A stretch of 64,000 bases of DNA from Candidatus Gastranaerophilales bacterium (GTDB lineage Bacteria; Cyanobacteriota; Vampirovibrionia; Gastranaerophilales; CAJFVJ01). The stretch covers positions 124,001-188,000 of the forward strand of contig CALUSR010000003.1 of NCBI GenBank assembly GCA_944323485.1, given 5' to 3'. The notes below the pieces were generated by a model, which was not told where the DNA came from, ran no database searches, and saw only the letters and a program-made list of their open reading frames with translations. Position numbers and translations under genes: made by a program. This document shows, piece by piece, positions 37,156-47,253 of the stretch (positions are counted from its first letter, which is position 1; each line of letters begins with the position of its first letter).

Positions 37156-38802
37156 CTAACAAACATGTTGTATCTGAAGACGCTCTGCAACATTTTTATC
37201 TACCGTAACCAATGCATCCGAACGTCCTACGGGTAAAGAGCTGTTACCTACCGGTGCAAGAAGTTTTTTCAACTCGGTGTCGGTTGCCTTGAAATAATTA
37301 ACTATATTCTCAGCGACCCTATCAATATCGAGTCTGTTTACAAGCAGCGGATTTTGAGTTGCTATTCCTACAGGACATAAGTCTGTATTGCATGCATTGC
37401 ACTTGCCGAAATCATTTCCGACGCAGCCTGCCATCTGCAAAATTAATCTGCCTGCAAAAACACCGTTTGCCCCAAGGCAAATCATCTTGAATGTATCAGC
37501 AGCAAGATTTCCGTTCATTCCCATTCCTCCTCCTGCCCAGAGTGGAATCTGCCCCTGCTTGCCCTGATGTACGGCTGCGAGATAACAATCTCTCAACTTT
37601 GATACAATCGGGTGCCCTGTGTGATTCAGAGAAATTTCATGCGCAGCGCCTGTGCCGCCGTCCAAACCATCGAGGAAAAATCCTCCGACTATGTTATATG
37701 GATCTCTCAAAAGATTATTGTAAACAGATACACTTGTAGATGATGCTGCAACTTTAATTGCGACAGGAACCTTAAATTTGAATGCGGCATTCATTGATAA
37801 AAACATCTTCTGAACACTCTCTTCAATAGAATAAAGTCCCTGATGATTTGGAGGACTCAATAAATCAGATTTTGGAACCCCTCTGATTTCCTGTATGTGT
37901 TTTACCACTTTTTTCGCCATCAAAAGACCGCCATCACCAGGTTTTGCACCCTGACCTATCTTAATCAGTATCCCCGCAGGATCTTCTATCATATCAGGCA
38001 TTGAGTTTATAATCCTATCCCAGCCAAAGTGCCCTGATGCTATCTGCAAAATCATATATTTCAGATAACGTGATTTCAAAAGACGCTCAGGAATACCTCC
38101 TTCTCCTGTGCACATTCTGATTGGAATACCAAGCTCTTCATTCAAATAGGCAGTCGCAATTGCAACAGCTTCCCACATTCTCCATGACAGAGCCCCTATT
38201 GACATATCCCCGATAATAATCGGATAAATCCATCTGTTCGTAGGCATATTTGACTTAAGCTCAAGATTTCCGTCTTTCACGTCAAATGTCATATTTTCTG
38301 CAGACATAACACGCCCGAGAGGTGTTCGCATATCAAAAGTGTGACGCAGTGCATCCAAAGAAGGGTCTGTCATCTGAGAGATACGCCCTACCTTAATTTT
38401 ATCAAGAGTTCTTCCCTCAGTATGAATATTGCAACGTCCGCCTCTTTTAACTGATTCGCCGGTTGCGCATCTATAACGAGTACCATAAACCTCACGTTCA
38501 TTTCTTACCGGTTTGATGGCATTGTTTGCGCAAACTTTTTTGCAAATCCCGCATCCTCTGCAATAATTTGTATGGCTTACAACCTGCTTGATATAAGGCT
38601 GTGCCCATGTTTCCTCTTCCTTTGTAAAACCATCCTCATCAACTTTTGCCTGAGTTTTCTTTATTTTCAGAACATCCACTTTTAATGCGCCAAAAGAACA
38701 TGCAGCAACACACTTACCGCACATAGCACATTTTGAACGGTCATATTCAATTGTCCACGGCAGCTCGTCCACTGCCAGCTGATTAATCTTTACTGCTGCC
38801 AT
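37156..38802 (-). CDS. Glutamate synthase FMN-binding subunit with N-terminal ferredoxin domain
   Basis: The 548-residue protein starts with two ferredoxin-like [4Fe-4S] sites (CAMCGKCVAAC near residue 25, CRGCGICKKVC near residue 80). The FMN-binding glutamate synthase barrel follows: GDMSIGALSWRMWEAVAIA, IKIGQGAKPGDGG, DGLDGGTGAAHEISLNHTGH, and a 3Fe-4S type CVGNDFGKCNACNTDLCPVG. This corresponds to the archaeal-type GltB2 form rather than a single large GltB. Its start overlaps the amidotransferase gene by 13 bp. Confidence 0.93.
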   Translation of the reverse strand: MAAVKINQLAVDELPWTIEYDRSKCAMCGKCVAACSFGALKVDVLKIKKTQAKVDEDGFTKEEETWAQPYIKQVVSHTNYCRGCGICKKVCANNAIKPVRNEREVYGTRYRCATGESVKRGGRCNIHTEGRTLDKIKVGRISQMTDPSLDALRHTFDMRTPLGRVMSAENMTFDVKDGNLELKSNMPTNRWIYPIIIGDMSIGALSWRMWEAVAIATAYLNEELGIPIRMCTGEGGIPERLLKSRYLKYMILQIASGHFGWDRIINSMPDMIEDPAGILIKIGQGAKPGDGGLLMAKKVVKHIQEIRGVPKSDLLSPPNHQGLYSIEESVQKMFLSMNAAFKFKVPVAIKVAASSTSVSVYNNLLRDPYNIVGGFFLDGLDGGTGAAHEISLNHTGHPIVSKLRDCYLAAVHQGKQGQIPLWAGGGMGMNGNLAADTFKMICLGANGVFAGRLILQMAGCVGNDFGKCNACNTDLCPVGIATQNPLLVNRLDIDRVAENIVNYFKATDTELKKLLAPVGNSSLPVGRSDALVTVDKNVAERLQIQHVC

Positions 38803-39896
38803 CTTTCCACTTCCAAATTATTATCTACAACAACCATCTCCCGCTCATTGGGATAAATATCATCTTCGATGTTTCTTTGAGGCAAAATTTCGTTTGCGCC
38901 TGTTACCTCTGAAGATATAACAACCATATCATCGGTTCTCGCTACAACAACAGGTCTGAGTTTTTTTGAATCGCATAAAGTAAACATCGTCCCATCGGGA
39001 GTAACACCGATTATGGTATTAGGACCATTGATTTCAAGATTTGATAAAGAAGCTTTTATTCTCAATAAAACCTCTCTGTCTTGCCGTTCCTGTATATCAG
39101 AATAAGGCAGAGGCGTCACGGTGTGTTTATAATACTTAAGAGGCCACTTCAAAATTTTATGAATATAATGAAGTGTGTATAAAAAACACTGAGAATCTGA
39201 CTCAAAACCTATATACCCTTTGTAGAGATTTTCCTGGAACAACTTGTTCTTTTCATAAAACGTATTTTCTCCGTTTGCAAGCGCTGTATAGCCCTGCAGA
39301 AAAAACGGGTGAGCAGCGTATCTGACGATATCATAATTCGTATTTTGACGACACTGCGCCGTTATAATCTTTGCCGTAAAATCAGAATTGGGATGCCATA
39401 AGTTAAAATACGTCCCTATATCTCTCGGGTCGCCGATTTCTTTCAGCATCACAACATCGGGCCAGAAAGAATATACATACCCCTCATCAGCTTCCTCAAG
39501 AGCTTTTCTGAGCTTAAGCCTTGTATCAACAAGCAGTTCCTGTTTTTCATCATCAGGGGCATATTTAAAACTCTTCGGATATTGAAAAACTTCAAACACA
39601 TAATTTGGCATAGGTTCTATATTCAAACCATCTTTGTTGCAAATTTCAGGTGACCACTGAAGAACACGAACAAAACCGATTGAATGAAGAATGCTTTCAG
39701 CAAGTCTCATCCCCTCATCAGTGCAAGCCATAGATAAAGTCGGTAAATCTTTGTATTTCTCAAAAATACCACCCAAATCTTGCATTACAAATGCAAATCC
39801 TGAGTTATCATGCCCCTTTTGCTGCGAGCGCATAAGCTCAAGAGCCTTTGAAGGGTGAATATATTTTTTCGACTTAATTGCACCGATTCTACACAT
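38790..39896 (-). CDS. Glutamate synthase glutamine amidotransferase subunit (GltB1-like)
   Basis: The 368-residue protein is a class II amidotransferase. Cys2 directly after the initiator Met (MCRIGAIKSKK) is the N-terminal nucleophile. The QQKGHDNSGFAFVM block replaces the usual RG-DGAG region and the YAAHPFFLQGYTALANGENT region holds the HNGE-like segment. It releases ammonia from glutamine, to be channelled to the FMN subunit. First gene of the three-gene operon, behind a strong promoter-like sequence. Confidence 0.9.
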   Translation of the reverse strand: MCRIGAIKSKKYIHPSKALELMRSQQKGHDNSGFAFVMQDLGGIFEKYKDLPTLSMACTDEGMRLAESILHSIGFVRVLQWSPEICNKDGLNIEPMPNYVFEVFQYPKSFKYAPDDEKQELLVDTRLKLRKALEEADEGYVYSFWPDVVMLKEIGDPRDIGTYFNLWHPNSDFTAKIITAQCRQNTNYDIVRYAAHPFFLQGYTALANGENTFYEKNKLFQENLYKGYIGFESDSQCFLYTLHYIHKILKWPLKYYKHTVTPLPYSDIQERQDREVLLRIKASLSNLEINGPNTIIGVTPDGTMFTLCDSKKLRPVVVARTDDMVVISSEVTGANEILPQRNIEDDIYPNEREMVVVDNNLEVERWQQ

Positions 39897-39925
39897 AATC
39901 CAAACATCCGCCTCATTAAAAACTT

Positions 39926-39963
39926 GTATTTTGACAATACGATATTTTTCCTTTTCATGTCAA
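39926..39963 (-). promoter_or_regulatory. Promoter of the glutamate synthase operon with overlapping inverted repeat
   Basis: On the minus strand a perfect TTGACA (39958-39963) and TATTGT (39934-39939) are 18 bp apart. The -10 is overlapped by an inverted repeat GTATT-N5-AATAC (39926-39940), which reads GTA-N9-TAC. The position suggests a repressor-type site. The GTA/TAC ends recall CRP/NtcA-type dyads, but the spacing is one longer than the NtcA consensus. Confidence 0.5.
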
Positions 39964-40029
39964 GAAAAAATTCAGCTCAAATATAGATAAATTAAAGATT
40001 AGGCTATATTTAAATTATTTTCCAAAATT

Positions 40030-40500
40030 TTACATGATAATATCTGCAATTTTTAGCCTAACAAGCTTTTTCAGATTCTCAACACTCATCTCTACCTGAT
40101 AGCCTATTTTACCTGCACTGAAAATTATCATATCAAAATCACAGGCCGATGAATGAATAACCGTTTCAAAATTCTTCTTCATCCCAATCGGAGAACATCC
40201 TCCATGCACATACCCGGTCGTCGGGAGCAAATCTTTCTGCTTCAACATCTCAACGGATTTTTCATCTACCGAATGCGCAGCTTTTTTTAAATCAAGTTCC
40301 TCCTCAACGGGAATCATAAAAACATAATATTTTTTAGACTTTCCTATAGTAACAAGCGTTTTGAAAACTCTCTTCGGATTTTGCCCGAGGACTTTTGCAA
40401 CATCAACACCGCTTATTGCGTCTGTATCCGCATAAGTATAATGATTGTAAGGAATTTTACTTTTATCAATAATCCTCATAACATTTGTTTTGTAATCCAT
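40030..40500 (-). CDS. ybaK: Cys-tRNA(Pro)/Cys-tRNA(Cys) deacylase, YbaK/EbsC type
   Basis: YbaK hydrolyses Cys mischarged on tRNA-Pro, complementing ProS editing (proS is at 606-2333). I chose the ATG at 40500 (GAGG 5 nt upstream), giving 156 residues starting MDYKTNVMRIIDKSKIPYNH as in the family. The KTLVTIGKSKKYYVFMIPVE block and the GYVHGGCSPIGMKK block (the GGxSPxG-like loop) are typical. It is a single gene. Confidence 0.93.
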   Translation of the reverse strand: MDYKTNVMRIIDKSKIPYNHYTYADTDAISGVDVAKVLGQNPKRVFKTLVTIGKSKKYYVFMIPVEEELDLKKAAHSVDEKSVEMLKQKDLLPTTGYVHGGCSPIGMKKNFETVIHSSACDFDMIIFSAGKIGYQVEMSVENLKKLVRLKIADIIM

Positions 40501-40653
40501 ATTGCCCTCATAGGAATAAACTGAATTCATATTGATTTTACTATAATGTTTCGGAGGTTTTAATATTTTATTAACGAATGTAGAGAATCTCTTGACGAAG
40601 ATATAATTTTATACGAATATACAAGAATGAAATAAAGAAAAGAGGTATCAGAA

Positions 40654-40854
40654 ATGAAAGAAGGAATACATCCTGATTATAAAAAAACCACAATAACCTG
40701 CGTTTGCGGTAATGTAATAGAAACAGGTTCCGTAAAAGAAGGTATAAGAGTTGAAATCTGCAATAAATGCCACCCGTTCTTTACTGGAACTCAAAAGATT
40801 CTTGACTCTGAAGGTAGAATTGAAAAATTCAACAAACGCTACGGCAAAAACTAA
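40654..40854 (+). CDS. rpmE: 50S ribosomal protein L31, zinc-binding form
   Basis: The 66-residue protein is the C+ form of L31 with zinc cysteines C16, C18, C36 and C39 (TCVCGN and [12 protein letters not shown]). The MKEGIHPDY start and the C-terminal [13 protein letters not shown] are standard. AGAGG precedes the ATG. A TTGACG-like -35 at 40592 could drive it, but the -10 is weak. A terminator follows 28 bp after the stop. Confidence 0.97.
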   Translation: MKEGIHPDYKKTTITCVCGNVIETGSVKEGIRVEICNKCHPFFTGTQKILDSEGRIEKFNKRYGKN

Positions 40855-40882
40855 ATTTATTTGCCATATCAAAGAAGTTAAT

Positions 40883-40902
40883 AAGCCCGTTTTTACGGGC
40901 TT
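40883..40902 (+). terminator. Intrinsic terminator after rpmE
   Basis: AAGCCCGT (40883-40890) pairs with ACGGGCTT (40895-40902) around a TTTT loop, followed by TTGTTTG. It lies between rpmE and thyX, so thyX may need its own promoter or partial read-through. Confidence 0.75.
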
Positions 40903-40935
40903 TTGTTTGATAAATTTCAAGAGAGCAGGTGCACC

Positions 40936-41628
40936 ATGAAAGAGAATTTCCCTATTGTTAATTTAATTAGCATGCCAGATGATATGCTCAAAACTATTTA
41001 TACGGCATGCAGAACTTGTTACAGTGCAGACTACCCTATAAACATCTGGGATAAAAGCAACGACAGAGAAAAAATGCTCAAACTCGTCAAAAATGTTCTC
41101 GCTTCAGGTCACCACAGCACAATAGAACACTGCCATCTTGTTTTCTCTATCAGCGGTGTTTCAAGAGCATGCACCCACCAGCTCGTACGTCACAGACATA
41201 TGTCTTTTTCTCAAAAATCTCAAAGATATGTTACTGAAAAAGGAGAATTTGAATACATCACTCCTCCGACAATCAAAGGAAGCCCTCTTGAAGCAGAGTA
41301 TGACGAGTTTATGAAAAAAACAGCGGAATACTACTCAAAACTTATATCAAACGGAATACCGGCGGAAGACGCAAGATTTATTCTGCCAAACGCAGCATCA
41401 AGTTCTCTTATCGCAAGTTTGAACCTGAGAGAACTCATACACCTTGCAAATTTGAGATTATGTACAAACGCACAGATGGAAATAAGAATTTTAACCAAAA
41501 AAATGTGCGAACTTGTTGTAGAAAAAGAACCCTGGTTGAAAGAATACCTTGTCCCCAAATGTGAAGCAATAGGTTACTGCAACGAACACAGAAGCTGCGG
41601 ACGTGTTCAAAAAAGAGAAAAAGTCTGA
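40936..41628 (+). CDS. thyX: Flavin-dependent thymidylate synthase
   Basis: ThyX makes dTMP from dUMP with methylene-tetrahydrofolate and FAD. The 230-residue protein has the signature [14 protein letters not shown] at residues 85-98. Start at ATG 40936, since AGGTG lies just upstream; a TTG at 40903 would lie inside the rpmE terminator region. It precedes prfA by 17 bp. A dUTPase gene that supplies dUMP is at 57602. No thyA is seen in the window. Confidence 0.95.
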   Translation: MKENFPIVNLISMPDDMLKTIYTACRTCYSADYPINIWDKSNDREKMLKLVKNVLASGHHSTIEHCHLVFSISGVSRACTHQLVRHRHMSFSQKSQRYVTEKGEFEYITPPTIKGSPLEAEYDEFMKKTAEYYSKLISNGIPAEDARFILPNAASSSLIASLNLRELIHLANLRLCTNAQMEIRILTKKMCELVVEKEPWLKEYLVPKCEAIGYCNEHRSCGRVQKREKV

Positions 41629-41645
41629 TAAGAGGTTTATCATTG

Positions 41646-42731
41646 ATGAAAGACATGTTAGAGAAAATCAAAAGCATTGAAAAAAGCTACAACGAATTGG
41701 GCGTAACTTTATCAGACCCAGAGGTTATTCAGGACTATAATAAATTCAAACAACTCTCTAAAAAAAGAAAATCAATGGAAGAAACTGTCGAACTCTATCA
41801 TAAATGGCAGGATGCGGAGCAAAGGCTGAATGAAGCCTCATCAATGATAAAAAATGAATCTGATGCTGAAATGAGAAGTTTTCTTCAGTCAGAGATTGAA
41901 GAGTCACAAAAAATTATCGAAGACTCTGAAGAAAAAATGAAACTCCTCCTCCTACCCCGTGACCCCAACGATGATAAAGACATTATGCTTGAAATCAGAG
42001 GCGGTGCAGGCGGTGATGAAGCAAATATATTTGCCGGAGATCTGATGAGAATGTATCTCAAATATGCAGATAAACAGGGATGGCAAACTCAAATTCTCAG
42101 CATATCAAACTGTGAAGCAGGCGGAGTATCTGAAGTGGTAATCTCTATTCAGGGTGATGCCGTATATAGCAAGCTTAAATACGAATCAGGAGTGCACAGA
42201 GTCCAGAGAGTCCCCGCAACGGAATCACAGGGACGTGTTCATACAAGCACTGCAACAGTAGCCGTTATGCCAGAAGTAGGAGATGTTGAAATAGAAATTA
42301 ACCCTAATGACCTTGATATTTCAACAGCCCGTTCCGGAGGAGCAGGCGGACAGAATGTCAACAAAGTCGAAACTGCAGTCAGAATCGTTCATAAACCATC
42401 TGGCATTATGGTCCACTGCACGGAAGAAAGAAGCCAGCTGCAAAACAAAGAACGGGCAATGCAAATCCTCAAAGCAAAGCTCTATGACATAGAAGTCCAA
42501 AAGCAGATGAAAGAAATCACAGACCTTAGACGCTCTCAAGTCGGTACAGGTGACAGAAGCGAGAGAATTAGAACCTATAACTTCCCTCAGGGCAGACTTA
42601 CAGACCACAGAATAGGGCAAAACCTCAACGTTTGGACGGTAATTGAAGGTGATTTGGACGAACTTCTCAATATGTTAATCAGCTACGATCAGCAAAAGAA
42701 ACTCGAAATGCTAGCACAAACAGCTGAATAA
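41646..42731 (+). CDS. prfA: Peptide chain release factor 1
   Basis: RF1 terminates translation at UAA and UAG. The 361-residue protein has the PAT codon-recognition tripeptide ([17 protein letters not shown]) and the catalytic GGQ motif near residue 235 ([17 protein letters not shown]). I use the ATG at 41646; a TTG lies one codon upstream. The N-terminal coiled-coil region and the ribosome-binding domains are complete. It sits in a run of + strand genes thyX-prfA-radical SAM-rne. Confidence 0.96.
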   Translation: MKDMLEKIKSIEKSYNELGVTLSDPEVIQDYNKFKQLSKKRKSMEETVELYHKWQDAEQRLNEASSMIKNESDAEMRSFLQSEIEESQKIIEDSEEKMKLLLLPRDPNDDKDIMLEIRGGAGGDEANIFAGDLMRMYLKYADKQGWQTQILSISNCEAGGVSEVVISIQGDAVYSKLKYESGVHRVQRVPATESQGRVHTSTATVAVMPEVGDVEIEINPNDLDISTARSGGAGGQNVNKVETAVRIVHKPSGIMVHCTEERSQLQNKERAMQILKAKLYDIEVQKQMKEITDLRRSQVGTGDRSERIRTYNFPQGRLTDHRIGQNLNVWTVIEGDLDELLNMLISYDQQKKLEMLAQTAE

Positions 42732-42760
42732 CCGCTGAAAATTTTAGGATAGAATTTATA

Positions 42761-45319
42761 ATGGATAAAATCATTGAAAAACTTCTTATGGAAGTGAATA
42801 AACCCTCCCGTTATACAGGAGGAGAAGTCGGTTCTGTTAGCAAAAACTGGAATAGTTCAAAAGTTCGTTTTGCCATTACATTTCCTGATACTTATGAAGT
42901 CGGAATCTCAAACCTCGGATGCAGAATCCTCTACCATGTTCTGAATAAGCAGGATAAAGTTTTATGCGACAGAGCGTATGCTCCTGAAAAAGATTTTTAT
43001 CAAAAACTAAAAGACAATGATATTCCTCTCTACGCAGTAGAATCAAAAAGACCTCTCAAAGATTTCGACGTATTAGCCTTCTCGCTGCAATATGAACTCA
43101 GCTATCCGACACTGCTTGCAATACTGGAGCTTGCAAAAGTAAATATCTTATCAAAAGACAGAGCTGATGATGAACCTATTGTCATAGCAGGTGGTCCGGG
43201 GGCTTACAACCCTGAGCCGATGAGCGATTTTATCGACGTTTTTTTGATTGGAGATGGGGAAACCCTCCTCTCGGAATTTTCAAAAAAACTTATCGAATTC
43301 AAGGGACAAAAAAGAGAAAAAATTCTGAGAGAACTGGCAAAACTTGATGGAGTCTACGTTCCTGCGTTTTATAAAAACAAAAACAATGATTTCTCAGCAC
43401 CGGAACCAATTGACTCAAGCATTCCGCAAAAAATAAAAAAACGAATTGACTTATTCACAACTGAAAATACCCCGACAAACTTTCCGGTTTCTTTCACAGC
43501 AGGAGTTCATGACAGAGCAGTTGCAGAAATCAGAAGAGGCTGCGGAAGAATGTGCCGATTCTGTCAGGCATGCTTTACAAATCTGCCGGTAAGAGAACGT
43601 GATAGCAAAGAAGCGGCACAAATAGTTGATGAACTTCTCCACAACACGGGTTATGAAGAATACTCTCTTCTTTCTCTGTCGTCAAATGATTATACAAACA
43701 TCGAAAACCTTGCCTCTTATCTCTGTGAAAAATATTCAAACAGCGGAGCATCAATATCTCTTCCAAGTCAACGAGCGGACTCTTTCAGTCTGAAACTTGC
43801 TCAAACAGTAAGTTCTGTCAGAAAAAGCACCCTCACATTTGCCCCGGAAGCAGGCAGCCAGCGACTCCGTGATGTAATCAATAAGAATCTTACACAGGAA
43901 CAAATTCTTAATGCGGTTATGACCGCTTATGAAGCAGGCTGGTCAAAAGTTAAACTATATTTCATGATAGGACTTCCGACAGAAACATTTGAAGACCTCG
44001 ATGAGATTATCAATCTTCTTTGGACAATCAAAAAAGAAGTCTATAGAGTAAAATCAGAAAACAATATTCCTCATCACCTTGATATGACCTGCACTATCTC
44101 AACTTTTGTTCCAAAAACATTCACACCGTTTCAGTGGTGCGCTCAAAACTCTATGGAACTGATTGATGAGAAAATAAAATATCTGAGACAAAAGTCAAAA
44201 TTCATCAAAGGTTTGAAAATGAACTTCTCTGATACTTTCCTCTCGCAAATCGAAGCTGTGTTCTCAAGAGGCGACAGGAACCTGAATAAACTTATTCTGC
44301 AAACCTTCAAAAACGGCTCGTATCTTGATGCCTGGTCAGAGAACTTCAACAGAGAGTTATGGATAAAATCGGCAAAAGAAACAAACATAAACTTTGATGA
44401 CTACGCCCAAAGACAAATTCCTCTTGATAGTGAGCTTCCCTGGGGATTTATCGACACAGGGGTGAATATTGACTGGTTAAAAAATGAATACAATCAGGCA
44501 ATGAATAATCAAAATTCACATCCATGCGATGAGAAATGCACAAATTGCGGTGTATGCCAAAATACAAAAATAAAAAAACTTACCTGCCAAAAGACATCCT
44601 TTGAAAAGCCGGCTGCAAAAATATTCAGCACTCAGAATGATTCTGTTTATAAATACCGCATAAAAATAGAAAAAAAGGGAAACCTAAAATATATCTCCCA
44701 TCTTGATTGGGCTGGAACGTTTTATAAAGCCTTAAGGAAAACAGGTCTTGACCTTGTATTTACACAAGGTTTCAACCCGTCCCCAAAAATTTCAATGGGA
44801 GTAGCCCTCCCTTTGTTTGTTGAAAGCGATGGAGAATTGGTCGACATCGAATTGTTTGATGACATACATCCTGAAAAACTAAAAGAGCTAATACAGCCAA
44901 AACTGCCTGACGGCGCCAGTATAGTCAAGATAGAACAGATAGATAAAAAAACACAGGCTATAGAAAATGAAGTGTCATGGGCAAGATATATTGCACAACC
45001 TCTTGACAAGATAAATATAAAAGAATTAAACTTATCTTATAAATTAAGTGAGTTTTTAGAAAAAACTAATCTGTTTTTAGAAAAAACTACAAAAAAAGGT
45101 TTGAAAAAACAAATAAACATAAGACAATCGCTGCATAGTGCAACAATCAGCGATGAACATTCGGGAAAAATAGAGTTTACACTAAAAACAGCACAGGGAG
45201 CGCCCCGTGAAATCCAGTCACTTAGAGCAGATGACTTTTTGCAAATGCTCACCCCAAATCTAAGATGGAATATAGTTAGAGTAGATTTGTTAGATGAGAA
45301 TTTTAAGAAAATATTTTAA
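42761..45319 (+). CDS. B12-binding/radical SAM protein with C-terminal DUF2344
   Basis: The 852-residue protein belongs to the TIGR03960-type radical SAM group. The N-terminal part has a cobalamin-binding-like region (VIAGGPGAYNPEPMSDFIDV). The radical SAM cluster is a CxxxCxxC motif in RRGCGRMCRFCQACF. A Cys-rich linker near residue 590-610 leads into a DUF2344 (TIGR03936-like) domain from about residue 625 (YKYRIKIEKKGNLKYISHLD). The gene lies directly before RNase E/G, as in many Firmicutes. The reaction is unknown; a role in RNA or ribosome modification is only a guess from context. Confidence 0.88.
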   Translation: MDKIIEKLLMEVNKPSRYTGGEVGSVSKNWNSSKVRFAITFPDTYEVGISNLGCRILYHVLNKQDKVLCDRAYAPEKDFYQKLKDNDIPLYAVESKRPLKDFDVLAFSLQYELSYPTLLAILELAKVNILSKDRADDEPIVIAGGPGAYNPEPMSDFIDVFLIGDGETLLSEFSKKLIEFKGQKREKILRELAKLDGVYVPAFYKNKNNDFSAPEPIDSSIPQKIKKRIDLFTTENTPTNFPVSFTAGVHDRAVAEIRRGCGRMCRFCQACFTNLPVRERDSKEAAQIVDELLHNTGYEEYSLLSLSSNDYTNIENLASYLCEKYSNSGASISLPSQRADSFSLKLAQTVSSVRKSTLTFAPEAGSQRLRDVINKNLTQEQILNAVMTAYEAGWSKVKLYFMIGLPTETFEDLDEIINLLWTIKKEVYRVKSENNIPHHLDMTCTISTFVPKTFTPFQWCAQNSMELIDEKIKYLRQKSKFIKGLKMNFSDTFLSQIEAVFSRGDRNLNKLILQTFKNGSYLDAWSENFNRELWIKSAKETNINFDDYAQRQIPLDSELPWGFIDTGVNIDWLKNEYNQAMNNQNSHPCDEKCTNCGVCQNTKIKKLTCQKTSFEKPAAKIFSTQNDSVYKYRIKIEKKGNLKYISHLDWAGTFYKALRKTGLDLVFTQGFNPSPKISMGVALPLFVESDGELVDIELFDDIHPEKLKELIQPKLPDGASIVKIEQIDKKTQAIENEVSWARYIAQPLDKINIKELNLSYKLSEFLEKTNLFLEKTTKKGLKKQINIRQSLHSATISDEHSGKIEFTLKTAQGAPREIQSLRADDFLQMLTPNLRWNIVRVDLLDENFKKIF

Positions 45320-45336
45320 TAAGGATTTGAAAAAAA

Positions 45337-47253
45337 ATGAATAAGTCAATCGTTATCTCAGAACGGGATAATATAGCCGCAGTTCTTGAGAATGGTCGTG
45401 CTGCAGAATTTTATATACACAAAGGGGATATTCTTTTAAATGATGTATATCTTGCAAAAGTAGAAAATATATTACCGAGTATCGACGCTGCTTTTGTTAA
45501 CGTCGGGAGCGACAAGATGGGCTTTCTCCATGCTTCTGATGTTATCGGAAGAGGTGCTCTTCAAGATAAACTTAAACCGGGACAAAAAATTATAGTTCAG
45601 GTTGTCAAAGAACCTACCGGACATAAGGGACCGAGAGTAACAATGTCTTTGAGCCTGCCCGGAAGATTTCTCGTTCTTATGCCTGAAGAAAACGGTATCA
45701 GCATAAGCAGAAAGATTTCTTCAGCAAAGGAACGGGCAAGACTGAAATCAATAGTAAGTCTTATAAAACCAGCAGGTCTTGGAGTAATCATAAGAACGGA
45801 AGCAGAGCATCAAACAGATGCAGAAATTCAGGAAGACCTTGAAATTCTCCTCGAAAAATGGACAACCATCGTAAACTCAGCAGACACAATAGAACCTCCG
45901 AATCTTCTTTATCGTGATCAGGATTTGTTGTACAGAGTAATCAGAGAGGCCTGCACAGAAGATATAGAAGAAATTATATTCGACACACCGTTTGCTATGC
46001 ATAGAGCAACCCAAATTCTTCAGTCCTGGAATATGGGAAAGAACATAAAACTCAAAACGTACAAAGGAAGCGAGCCTATTCTTGTTGCAACGGGCGTTGA
46101 TAAAGAAATCAAAGCTGCGCTCCAAATTAAAGTTAACCTGCCGTCAGGAGGATATCTGTTCATCGAAACAACTGAAGCACTCTCGGTAATTGATGTTAAC
46201 AGCGGTAAGTTTACAAGCTCAGCTACTCAAGCAGAAACAATTAAATTCACAAACCTTGAGGCGATTGATGAAATAGCACGCCAGCTTAGATTGAGAAATA
46301 TCGGCGGTATGATTATCATCGACTTCATCGATATGGAGAGCAGAGTAGATAAAATAGCAATCCTTGAAGCACTTGAATTAGCTCTTGAACCGGATAAAGC
46401 AAAACCAACCGTCGGTCAGCTCTCTGACTTGGGTCTGGTAGAACTTACAAGACACAGACAGGGACAAAGCTTATCCGAAATATTTACAAAAAAATGCCCT
46501 GCCTGCGGTGGAACAGGTCACATTATGGTAGATTTTAATTTTGCAAACTCTCCTCAGGAAGCTGAGGCAAACATGAAGAATGCAAAATTAAATAAAATCC
46601 CTCAAAAGCAAAATAACAACAAGTTCCAGCAAAATAACAATAATAATCTGAAACCGGACAGATTGAAAAACCCTCAAAATCAAAACCAGAGGACAATGCA
46701 GACAAATCCGTCCGCAACAGCAGAGGCAGCTGAAACAAGACAAAATCAGCCTCAGGATAACTTTGTTCTGACAATGAATAAAGTAGAAGACTTTTTCACA
46801 AAAACAAACTATTATATTAACGTAGCCAAAAACATCAAAATAGCTGCAGTTCCATCTTCTTTTATTCATAAAAATCTGAGCAACAACTATCAAAAAGATG
46901 TGTTCACAATCATCGCAGAACTCGAATCGGATAAAGAACCTGTTCAAGTTCAACAACAACTTGATATACAACCTGAAGAAACTGTTGTAACGCAAGAAGA
47001 GCAAACAGAACAACCAGCTGCTGTTATTGAAGAACAGCCAAAAGAAGAAGAAAAAACAGAAGAAAAACCTAAAAGAGGAAGAAGGACAACCTCTACAAGG
47101 AAGAAAAAAGAAGAAAGTTCAGAATCTGAAACAACTGAAATAAAACAGGAAACAGAACAAACGGAAGAACCAAAACCAAAAGCAAAAACCGTTGCAAAAC
47201 GTCCGAGAAGACCACGTGCAACCAAAAAGGCAACAGAAGAAAAGGAAGAATAA
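45337..47253 (+). CDS. rne: Ribonuclease E/G
   Basis: This endoribonuclease cleaves single-stranded AU-rich RNA in mRNA decay and rRNA processing. The 638-residue protein has the N-terminal S1 region (GDILLNDVYLAKVENILPSI), the catalytic region (IDVNSGKFTSSATQAETIKF, then GGMIIIDFIDMESR) and the zinc-link CPACGGTGH. The C-terminal 230 residues are disordered, first Asn/Gln-rich and then Glu/Lys/Arg-rich with KRPRRPRATKK near the end. This recalls the basic tail of cyanobacterial RNase E. It overlaps the next gene as TAATG. Confidence 0.93.
   Translation: MNKSIVISERDNIAAVLENGRAAEFYIHKGDILLNDVYLAKVENILPSIDAAFVNVGSDKMGFLHASDVIGRGALQDKLKPGQKIIVQVVKEPTGHKGPRVTMSLSLPGRFLVLMPEENGISISRKISSAKERARLKSIVSLIKPAGLGVIIRTEAEHQTDAEIQEDLEILLEKWTTIVNSADTIEPPNLLYRDQDLLYRVIREACTEDIEEIIFDTPFAMHRATQILQSWNMGKNIKLKTYKGSEPILVATGVDKEIKAALQIKVNLPSGGYLFIETTEALSVIDVNSGKFTSSATQAETIKFTNLEAIDEIARQLRLRNIGGMIIIDFIDMESRVDKIAILEALELALEPDKAKPTVGQLSDLGLVELTRHRQGQSLSEIFTKKCPACGGTGHIMVDFNFANSPQEAEANMKNAKLNKIPQKQNNNKFQQNNNNNLKPDRLKNPQNQNQRTMQTNPSATAEAAETRQNQPQDNFVLTMNKVEDFFTKTNYYINVAKNIKIAAVPSSFIHKNLSNNYQKDVFTIIAELESDKEPVQVQQQLDIQPEETVVTQEEQTEQPAAVIEEQPKEEEKTEEKPKRGRRTTSTRKKKEESSESETTEIKQETEQTEEPKPKAKTVAKRPRRPRATKKATEEKEE

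Noticed and set aside
40903-40935. TTG start that would extend thyX upstream by 11 codons
   Set aside because: It begins directly in the rpmE terminator tail and has no ribosome binding site; the ATG at 40936 has AGGTG upstream and gives the normal ThyX start.
46950-47225. Open frame opposite the disordered tail of RNase E/G, rich in Ser, Cys and Val
   Set aside because: It mirrors the Glu/Lys-rich codons of the tail and has no independent start signals.
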